Part shown: positions 55,336-62,331 of the stretch, in pieces
How the letters are laid out: every line of letters begins with the position of its first letter
Position numbering within the stretch: the stretch's first letter is position 1
Assembly (NCBI GenBank): GCA_910579035.1
Contig: CAJTSR010000005.1
Span: forward strand, 1-64,000
From: an uncultured Muribaculaceae bacterium
GTDB taxonomy: Bacteria; Bacteroidota; Bacteroidia; Bacteroidales; Muribaculaceae
DNA length: 64,000 nt
Direction: 5' to 3'
Translations under genes and position numbers: made by a program
The notes under the pieces: model-generated
Databases searched by the model: none
Told to the model about the DNA's origin: nothing
The model's input: only the letters and a program-made list of their open reading frames with translations

Positions 55336-55366
55336 CAAAGTTAGTCAATATTTCCGAATAGCCAAA
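55336..55366 (-). promoter_or_regulatory. Promoter of the riboswitch leader
   Basis: Minus strand TTTG (55363-55366), 19 bases, TAACTTTG (55336-55343): perfect boxes and spacing. Start near 55329, just before the aptamer. Confidence 0.75.
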
Positions 55367-55399
55367 CAACATAGCGCCTGCCGCCGCGTTATACTCTTG

Positions 55400-56869
55400 A
55401 TGAATGATAAAGAATTTGCGGCCGAGGTGCTCACCGCCCTCCCCTACACCGCCAACGACCAGCAGGTGGCGGTGGTGGCGGCGCTCGCCCGTTTCTGCGC
55501 GGCCCCGCCGCAGCCGGAGCGGGTGTTCGTGCTCAACGGCTATGCCGGCACGGGCAAGACCTCGCTCACCGGGGCGCTTGTGCGCACTCTCGAGGCCCGC
55601 AAGCGCCGCGCCATACTGATGGCGCCCACAGGCCGCGCCGCGAAGGTATTCTCGGCCAACTCGGGCGGCCATGCAGCCTTTACCATACACCGCAAGATAT
55701 ACCGCCACGCATTCGGCGCCGACACAGAGCGCGGCGGGCCGCCGATGCCGGCCGAAAACAAGCACCGCGACGCCGTGTTCATAGTCGACGAGGCCTCGAT
55801 GATAGGCGCCTGCGACGAGCGCGGCACGAGTCTGCTCGACGACCTTATCCAGTATGTGTATTCGGGCTACAACTGCCGCCTGATACTTATCGGCGACACC
55901 GCGCAGCTGCCGCCGGTAGGCGAGGAGCGCTCGCCGGCGATGAATCCGGCCGTGCTGCGCGGCCTCGGGCTGAAGGTGACATCTGCCACGCTCACCGAAA
56001 CGGCGCGCCAGGCAGCAGACTCAGGCATACTCTTCAACGCCACGCGCCTGCGCCGCGCCATGGCCTTGGTGGCGGCCACACCGAAAGGCCTTACGCCCCC
56101 CGTGCCCAAGCTGCGCACGGCAGGATTCGACGACGTGACCATCGTGGAAGGCGAGGATCTGCCCGAAATACTCACCGGGGCATACGATAATGCGGAGAAC
56201 GGCGTGGCCGACTCGATACTCATCACCCGCAGCAACCGCCGCGCCGCAGAGTACAACGCCGGCATACGCGGCCAGGTGCTATACCGCGAGGAGGAGCTTG
56301 CGCGAGGCGACATGCTGATAGTGTCGCGCAACCACTACTTCACCGGCGCCAAGCCTCGCGGAATCGAATTTGTGGCCAACGGCGACATCGTTACCGTCGA
56401 GCAGGTGTATGGCACCGAGGCTCGCTACGGGCTGCGCTTCGCCGACGTGCGGCTCGCCTTCCCTCCGCCGGCCGACGCGCCCGACGACACCGAGCCGGTG
56501 GTATTTGAAACCAAAATAATGCTCGACACCCTGGCCGCCGAATACCCCGTGCTGCCGCGCGACGGCTGGGAAAAGATGTACTACGCCATAATGGCCGACA
56601 ACGACCGCTTCGGCGACCTGCCGGTAGAGCGCCGCTACGCCTCGCTGCGCACCGACCCCTACTGGAACGCCCTGCAGGTAAAATACGCCTATGCCGTGAC
56701 GTGCCACAAGGCCCAGGGCGGCCAGTGGGACAACGTGTTTGTCGACCTCAGCTACATACCCGCCGACGCCCTCGGCATGACCCTCTACCGATGGCTGTAC
56801 ACGGCCGTGACCCGCGCCAAGAAGCACCTGTACCTCATATCGCCCCCCCGCGAACTCCTCGGCAAATAA
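55400..56869 (+). CDS. RecD-like SF1B DNA helicase
   Basis: Predicted 5'-3' DNA helicase of 489 residues (RecD/ExoV-subunit-like). The ATG at 55400 starts MNDKEFAAEVLTALPYTAND. A longer in-frame opening runs through the divergent riboswitch and is rejected. Walker A NGYAGTGKTSL, Walker B VFIVDEASMIG, motif III LIGDTAQLPPVG, UvrD_C-type motif VAVTCHKAQGGQWDNVFVDL (here YAVTCHKAQGGQW) and motif VI YTAVTRAKKHLYL are all present. It lacks the long N-terminal domain of RecD2. It is divergent from the btuG-like gene. Confidence 0.93.
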   Translation: MNDKEFAAEVLTALPYTANDQQVAVVAALARFCAAPPQPERVFVLNGYAGTGKTSLTGALVRTLEARKRRAILMAPTGRAAKVFSANSGGHAAFTIHRKIYRHAFGADTERGGPPMPAENKHRDAVFIVDEASMIGACDERGTSLLDDLIQYVYSGYNCRLILIGDTAQLPPVGEERSPAMNPAVLRGLGLKVTSATLTETARQAADSGILFNATRLRRAMALVAATPKGLTPPVPKLRTAGFDDVTIVEGEDLPEILTGAYDNAENGVADSILITRSNRRAAEYNAGIRGQVLYREEELARGDMLIVSRNHYFTGAKPRGIEFVANGDIVTVEQVYGTEARYGLRFADVRLAFPPPADAPDDTEPVVFETKIMLDTLAAEYPVLPRDGWEKMYYAIMADNDRFGDLPVERRYASLRTDPYWNALQVKYAYAVTCHKAQGGQWDNVFVDLSYIPADALGMTLYRWLYTAVTRAKKHLYLISPPRELLGK

Positions 56870-56876
56870 GCTGCGA

Positions 56877-57749
56877 CTACCGGCGTATCTCGAGGCATTC
56901 TATAAAGAACGGCCCGGCAGCAGGATTCTTGCACCACCAGAATTCATCGCCGCTGCGGCTCCAACTGTTCTTGCCCATCATATTGCACTTATAGAGCAAC
57001 ACCCTGTCGCCAACATCTTCCAGAAATTCAATCTCTACCATAGCATGCTCCGGCAAGCGAATAAGTTCCGGCAGAACATACTGGTAAACGCCGTTTTGTA
57101 TATCTTTCTTTTTATAATCAAAAACGATGGGAGTTTTCAACACATTCACAAAGTCGGTAGTCGGATCGGTATGCACTTTAGACATATCATAGATATTGAC
57201 ACGGAATTTAATCGAGTCTGCCACAACCGGCTCATTCTTCACATACAGGCCAACCCTGTCGAGCCACATCGAACAACCCTCCTTTGAATGAAATTCATAG
57301 CCCATAGCCTCCCCCTGAGTCTTGCCATTGAAACAGCAGGAAAACATACCCGTGGCATATTTCTTCCCGGCTCTTTTCCTTTTTTGTTTCTTGGGGCGCA
57401 CCGACATCTCAGGCAAAGGCATCACAAGCGGCTCGAGCCTGATTGCGGTACAGGCTGAATCAACGGCCAACGAGCCGGCTATGACGTCTGCCGCCTTATA
57501 GCCCACATATGAAACCACTACAGTGTCGCCTGCCTGAAAGCGACCATAAAGTTCAAAAACACCGGCAGTGTCGGCAATGGCGCCCCCATATCGATTGCGA
57601 ACCTTTATCGTGGCATAAGGCAGGGGCTCGCCATTATCGCAGTCAACCACCTTGCCACGCAAAACCGCAGCCCCGGCAGAAGGCTCTGCAAACAAAAAAG
57701 CAAGCACAACCGCAACAATACCCTTAATTAAATCTCTCACTACCGGCAT
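56877..57749 (-). CDS. Exported carboxypeptidase-regulatory-like domain protein
   Basis: Predicted exported protein of 290 residues with signal peptide (residues 1-27). Residues ~28-105 are a CarboxypepD_reg-like beta-sandwich (LRGKVVDCDNGEPLPYATIK, VSYVGYKAADVI). After a basic linker (KKQKRKRAGKK) the rest (residues 130-290) is a beta-rich domain of no recognised family (GMFSCCFNGKTQG, SIKFRVNIYDM). It could be a surface or cell-envelope protein; no receptor is beside it. It is convergent with the helicase gene, 7 bases apart. Confidence 0.75.
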   Translation of the reverse strand: MPVVRDLIKGIVAVVLAFLFAEPSAGAAVLRGKVVDCDNGEPLPYATIKVRNRYGGAIADTAGVFELYGRFQAGDTVVVSYVGYKAADVIAGSLAVDSACTAIRLEPLVMPLPEMSVRPKKQKRKRAGKKYATGMFSCCFNGKTQGEAMGYEFHSKEGCSMWLDRVGLYVKNEPVVADSIKFRVNIYDMSKVHTDPTTDFVNVLKTPIVFDYKKKDIQNGVYQYVLPELIRLPEHAMVEIEFLEDVGDRVLLYKCNMMGKNSWSRSGDEFWWCKNPAAGPFFIECLEIRR

Positions 57750-57910
57750 AACGCATCGTATTTTGGTCTATATAACTGGCGCCACGACAACCATAGCCCC
57801 CTCTGCGCAAAATTAGACAATTTATAGATTCCATAATTTATAATCGCTGTAAAACTGTGTTAAAAGGACGGGGTGGGGCGGATTGGGGGCGAGGGGGAGG
57901 AGAGCGAGGT

Positions 57911-57918
57911 TAATTTTG
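57911..57918 (+). promoter_or_regulatory. -7 element of the terminase operon
   Basis: TAATTTTG, a perfect -7 box, 13 bases before the 812-residue gene. The upstream 40 bases are G-rich with no TTTG at -33, similar to the phage head operon. Very short leader. The rest of 57750-57910 holds no gene. Confidence 0.5.
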
Positions 57919-57931
57919 CGATAAAAAAGCT

Positions 57932-60370
57932 ATGGAGAAAGCAGAATATATCGCACCGAGGCTTGTGGACGGTCTGAAGCCCCGTACGGGACACATCGTG
58001 GAGGGTCTTAGGCCGACCACCGGCGCCGACGGCCAGATGGCGCTTACCACGGCGGGACGTCCGCGGCTGCTGCCCGGAAGCGCGGGGTGGACGCCGCTCG
58101 CCCGCATAGGCCAGACAAGGGCAGCCGCCCGCGAGAGGACTCTCGCCCTTCTGGGCGGTGATGCCCCGGTGGTTCAGGAGGCACGGCTGTCGGGCACGGC
58201 TCTGTGTTCGCACCGCCTGTCGCCCGGCGAGCTCTTAGTAATGACTTCGGCGGGAGCCGACATTGTAAGCAGCGACGGTATAGCGCTACAGGCCAATCCT
58301 GTAAACTACGAATACCCTCCGATACGCCTGAGGGCTGAAAACGGCAATGTGGCTTCGGCCACCGTCCTGCCGAGAACGCTGTCGAAAAGCTATCGCGACA
58401 ACCGCAAGCTGTCGGCAGCCGACCGCGCGGCGCTCGCAGGCGACCTCGAGGAGGCATACCGCTCGCTATGTGCCGACGCTGCGGCGGCGGGCTACTTCGT
58501 GCAGCCGGTGCTGGCGCGCTACAGGCTGCTCGACAACGGCGGCCGGGTGCTGTTCGAGTCGCCGACGGTGCTGCTGATGCAGCCAGAAGGCACGCAGTGC
58601 GGCGACTCCGTGGAGCTAAGTTCTGCCGACGGACAGACCGTCGATTCCTACACCATTCAGGCCAAGGCGTGGCGCCCCGTAATCGACATACCCGCCGCCG
58701 ACAGCCAATGCCGCGCCGTTGCAGCCGTCGAGATAAGCACAAGCCCCCAGTTCCACCCCTACCACCCGGGGCGCGCGGCAACGGTAAACACCACTCGCAC
58801 GGCAGCCGGAGTGTTCGCCCGCGTGAGCCTGCCGGGAGCGCACTGGGCGATTTCGGGAGTCAACGATGCCGCGGCATCATCGTTCGTTGCACGGGCCGTG
58901 GCCCGCATGGACGTTTTCGAGCATAGGGTAGAATATGTCAACACGCCTTTCGGAGCCACTGCCCGCACCCTGCGTCCGGCCGTGGCCGCCTCGGCAGAAC
59001 CGGGCGACGACTCACGGGCCTTGGAGGAGGCGATGCGGCGGACTGTAGCCCGGCCCGCACGCCGCGAAGCCCTGATGGCGGCTCCGCACACCTTCTCGGC
59101 ATCGTGCGCGGCCACCGACGGCGTATCGACCGCGTGGGGCTGCATCACAGCCCACAGATATCCGGGCTATCCGCTCCAGACATTCGCCTGCGCGAGCACC
59201 GACGAGGCGTGGCACGCCACGACGGTGGTGAAATTCGACGGACGCAAGGGTGTGCGGCGCTTTGAGGAGCACACGGGGCTGTGTCCGGCCAAGTTCGGCC
59301 CGGTGCTGTCCTACCCCGCTCCCGACGCAAGCGAAATGACGATACTGCTGTCGAAAGGCGGCAGGCTCTACAAGGGGGTATTCGCGCTCCGTCCCGACGA
59401 GAGCGGCCTACGGGCCGTATACATATCGCCGGGTCTTAAGCCGATAGAGCTTGCGCAGGCATCAACAGGACAGATTGTCGACATAGAGAATGCCGACTGC
59501 GCCTTCCACGACGCCGTGGCGATAGCGCCGGTTGACAATCCTCTGGCCATACTGTCGTCGGCAACAATGCCCGGAGGCACTGTGCGGGCGTTGCAGGCAA
59601 TGCCCGGCACGGGGCAGTCGTGGGAGTTTGGCCGCTCCCGCTTTTTCGCAGGCACGGGTGCTGGGATATTCTCAGTAGTGGCCTCTTCGGGCGGTGGCAA
59701 AATAAGCACACGAATCATCGACAGCCGCGGCATAGGGCGCCGCAGCGCGATGGCCGCCACACCGGAGGCCGTGTACGCCCTACTGACCACCCCGGGAGCC
59801 GACACATCGGTACCCGCCGCCATAAACGCCACCGGCAAGGTGCGCCCCATAGCCTTGCCGGGGCCTTACTCGGCTTTGGCATACGACCCGGAGCATAGCG
59901 AGCTTTGGGCGTTCAAGGCCAACGGCACGGCAGCCATATTCTGCCTCGGGCACGAAGCTGGCATGTACAGCCGCTACGACGTGGCTTGCACCGACACAGC
60001 GACAAACGACGGCGAACCATACGGCATATCGCCCCAAGGCATCGTATGCCTCGGCACGGAAGATGCCTCCGGGCGCAACACCGTGGCCTACGCCGACACG
60101 GCAAGCCCGAAGAGCCGGCGCCCGTTTGTGCTCAACGCGGCCGTTACCGACATTCGCGCCATAGATAGCACGATGACGATGGCATTCGACGCCGTGAGCA
60201 ACAACGGGACGGCCCCGCGCCCCTACGTGCGGCTCAGAATCAAGGGCGACATACTCAGCCCCGTGGTGGCGCGCACGGCAGGCGCCCCGGCACGCAGCAT
60301 AGCGGCGAGGATAGCGGGCAGCGCCGGTGCCGACTTCATATTCACAGGTTTCAGATTGTACATATCATAA
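57932..60370 (+). CDS. Large virion-like protein, possible DNA-stabilisation / tail-hub propeller
   Basis: Predicted 812-residue cytoplasmic protein without signal peptide. The N-terminus (IAPRLVDGLKPRTGHIVEGL, TTAGRPRLLPGSAGW) resembles the start of podovirus packaged-DNA stabilisation (P22 gp10-like) and crAss-like stabilisation proteins, as does QPVLARYRLLDNGGRVLFES-type text ('variable input, then plug the hole'). The C-terminal half has repeated beta-rich segments (LSYPAPDASEMTILLSKGGR; HSELWAFKANGTAAIF) suggesting a propeller. Its stop and the terminase start overlap by one base (TAATG), so it is coupled with the terminase. Family assignment is tentative; the phage context is strong. 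Confidence 0.55.
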   Translation: MEKAEYIAPRLVDGLKPRTGHIVEGLRPTTGADGQMALTTAGRPRLLPGSAGWTPLARIGQTRAAARERTLALLGGDAPVVQEARLSGTALCSHRLSPGELLVMTSAGADIVSSDGIALQANPVNYEYPPIRLRAENGNVASATVLPRTLSKSYRDNRKLSAADRAALAGDLEEAYRSLCADAAAAGYFVQPVLARYRLLDNGGRVLFESPTVLLMQPEGTQCGDSVELSSADGQTVDSYTIQAKAWRPVIDIPAADSQCRAVAAVEISTSPQFHPYHPGRAATVNTTRTAAGVFARVSLPGAHWAISGVNDAAASSFVARAVARMDVFEHRVEYVNTPFGATARTLRPAVAASAEPGDDSRALEEAMRRTVARPARREALMAAPHTFSASCAATDGVSTAWGCITAHRYPGYPLQTFACASTDEAWHATTVVKFDGRKGVRRFEEHTGLCPAKFGPVLSYPAPDASEMTILLSKGGRLYKGVFALRPDESGLRAVYISPGLKPIELAQASTGQIVDIENADCAFHDAVAIAPVDNPLAILSSATMPGGTVRALQAMPGTGQSWEFGRSRFFAGTGAGIFSVVASSGGGKISTRIIDSRGIGRRSAMAATPEAVYALLTTPGADTSVPAAINATGKVRPIALPGPYSALAYDPEHSELWAFKANGTAAIFCLGHEAGMYSRYDVACTDTATNDGEPYGISPQGIVCLGTEDASGRNTVAYADTASPKSRRPFVLNAAVTDIRAIDSTMTMAFDAVSNNGTAPRPYVRLRIKGDILSPVVARTAGAPARSIAARIAGSAGADFIFTGFRLYIS

Positions 60371-62211
60371 TGAGTAAGACAGACCTTATACTCTGCCTCG
60401 ACAGCATACGGCGCCACCTCGCCCGCACGCCTTACGACCCCGTGGCCGGAACGGGCTGCATAGGGCCGCGCAAGGAGGTTGCAGCGCCCTGCTCCCCGCG
60501 CAGACAGCGCGTGCCGACCGCGATGCTTGCCGACCCGGCATACAAGGCTGCGCGAGCCAACGCCACCGAGTGGCAGAAGTTGCGGTGCCGCCACGACTTC
60601 GAGTACTGGTGCGCCACATGCGCCCGCATAAAGCACAAGACGCGCGGAGCATTCGAGCCTTTCGTGCTCAACGCCCCGCAGCGCAGGCTCGCCGCCGTGC
60701 TCGAGGCCGACCGCGCGGCAGGGCGCCCTCTACGCGTGATACTGCTCAAAGCGCGCCAATGGGGCGGAAGCACGCTGGTGCAGATGTACATGGCATGGAT
60801 ACAGTGCTGCCTTGTCCGCAACTGGCACGCGCTTATCTGCGCCCACGTCAAGGACACGTCGGCGAGCATACGCGGGGCATACCGCGCCATGCTGTCGCAG
60901 TACCCCAAGGAGCTGTGGGAAGGCGACGAGGGAAGCACTCCGGCTCTCAAACGCTTTGAAAGCTCTATAAACATCAACGAAATCGACGGACGCTCCTGCC
61001 GGGTGGTGCTCGGCTCAAGCGAGAATCCCGACGCCATACGCGGCGCCGACTATGCCATGGCCCACCTAAGCGAAACAGCCTTCTGGCGCTCGGGGACGAC
61101 GCGCTCGCCCGACGACTTCATACGCGCGGTCTGCGGCGCGGTGGCGCTCATACCGCTGTCGCTGATAGCGGTGGAGTCGACAGCCAACGGCATGGGCAAT
61201 TACTTCCATACCGAATGGATGCGCTGCAAGGAAGGGCGCGGCGACAAACACGCCGTGTTCGTGCCGTGGTACGAGATAGAGATAAACCGCTACATGCCGC
61301 CCGACCCGGCACTGCTCGCCTCCACCCTCGACGAGTACGAAACCGGGCTGTGGAATGCCGGGCTAAGCCTCGACCAGATATACTGGCACCGCCTCAAGGT
61401 GCTCGAGAACGGCTCTTTGCAGAAAATGCACGTGGAATACCCCACCACCGACCTCGAGGCATTCATTGCCACCAATTCCAATGTTTTCTCGCCGGAGGGT
61501 GTCGACCGGCTGAGGGCGTCGTGCGCGGCTCCTTACGAGAGGGGAGAGTTGGCCGGCGGCGTATTCCGCGCCGACAGCACGGGCTGTCTGAAAGTGTGGA
61601 AGCGCCCGCAGCGGGGAGTGTTCTACACCGTGGGGGTGGATATCGGCGGACGGTCGGACTCAAGCGACTGGTCGGTGGCATCGGTACTGGCCTTCGAGGC
61701 CGGTGTGAAGCCGGAAGTGGCGGCGCAGTGGCGCGGACATATCGACCACGATATTCTCGCCCGCAAGATTGCCGACATAGGGCGCTACTACAATATGGCG
61801 CTGCTGGTTGTGGAGAGCAACACACTCGAGAACGAATACGCGCGCTCGGGCTCGGAGGGGCTGTTCATACTGTCGCGCCTCGCCGACGAGTACCCCAATA
61901 TGTACCGCCGCGAGTGCTTCGACAGCATCGGCGGCGCGCTCAGCAGCCGCGTGGGCTTCCACACCAACCGCGCCACCAAGGCGATGCTCATAGCGGCTAT
62001 GATAGAGCTGGTGCGCGACGGCGGCTATATAGAACACGACGGCATGGCCTGCGACGAGCTCGGCGTGTACGAGCAGCAGGCCGGCGGCAGCTATGGCGCC
62101 AAGGCGGGTTTCCACGACGACATCGTGATGAGCCGTGCTCTGGCGCTCCACATAGGCGCAGCCTCCGCCCCGAGAGCCGCCGGGCCATTGCCGCCCGCCT
62201 CCGCATGGTAA
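60370..62211 (+). CDS. Phage terminase large subunit
   Basis: DNA-packaging motor/nuclease of 613 residues. The ATPase has the Walker A-like motif LKARQWGGSTLVQ (residues ~127-138), adenine-binding and Walker B region ADYAMAHLSETAFW with Glu235, and coupling motif AVESTANG. The RNase-H-like nuclease retains all three acidic sites: Asp424 (VGVDIGGRSDSSDW), Glu482 (VVESNTLENEY) and Asp583/Asp584 (FHDDIVMSRALAL). Extra ~90-residue N-terminal region has a CxxC pair (YWCATCARIK). The frame is intact. It is coupled to the preceding gene and separated from portal and capsid by about 40 kb. Confidence 0.9.
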   Translation: MSKTDLILCLDSIRRHLARTPYDPVAGTGCIGPRKEVAAPCSPRRQRVPTAMLADPAYKAARANATEWQKLRCRHDFEYWCATCARIKHKTRGAFEPFVLNAPQRRLAAVLEADRAAGRPLRVILLKARQWGGSTLVQMYMAWIQCCLVRNWHALICAHVKDTSASIRGAYRAMLSQYPKELWEGDEGSTPALKRFESSININEIDGRSCRVVLGSSENPDAIRGADYAMAHLSETAFWRSGTTRSPDDFIRAVCGAVALIPLSLIAVESTANGMGNYFHTEWMRCKEGRGDKHAVFVPWYEIEINRYMPPDPALLASTLDEYETGLWNAGLSLDQIYWHRLKVLENGSLQKMHVEYPTTDLEAFIATNSNVFSPEGVDRLRASCAAPYERGELAGGVFRADSTGCLKVWKRPQRGVFYTVGVDIGGRSDSSDWSVASVLAFEAGVKPEVAAQWRGHIDHDILARKIADIGRYYNMALLVVESNTLENEYARSGSEGLFILSRLADEYPNMYRRECFDSIGGALSSRVGFHTNRATKAMLIAAMIELVRDGGYIEHDGMACDELGVYEQQAGGSYGAKAGFHDDIVMSRALALHIGAASAPRAAGPLPPASAW

Positions 62212-62240
62212 TCTCGGCAATCCGGCACGCATTCAAACAA

Positions 62241-62273
62241 GCGAGGAGCGAGGCGGCAGGCCTCCCTCCTCGC
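62241..62273 (+). terminator. Hairpin after the terminase gene
   Basis: GCGAGGAG (62241-62248) pairs with CTCCTCGC (62266-62273), with an inner GAGGC/GCCTC stem. No T run immediately follows, so it is a possible terminator only. Confidence 0.4.
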
Positions 62274-62300
62274 ACTAACAGCGGGTGTTTTCGGCGGGGC

Positions 62301-62321
62301 CGCGATGTATCGCGACCCTAC
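62301..62321 (-). repeat. REP-like GTAG hairpin, copy 2
   Basis: Minus strand: CGTAGGG, then T and the near-perfect CGCGAT/ATCGCG stem around AC. Same design as the copy at 16719-16741 (GTAGGG plus a CGCG-type palindrome). It lies just after the terminase operon, between it and the convergent VWA gene. Confidence 0.5.
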
Positions 62322-62331
62322 GTGGCGTTTT

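Noticed and set aside
55184..55399. Longer N-terminus for the RecD-like helicase
   Set aside because: These codons run through the divergent riboswitch and promoter; the family starts at the ATG at 55400.
16344..62211. Intact integrated prophage spanning the phage-like genes
   Set aside because: Essential chromosomal genes (lpxA, rpsF, cysS) lie between the loci, and no integrase, att site or tail genes are visible.
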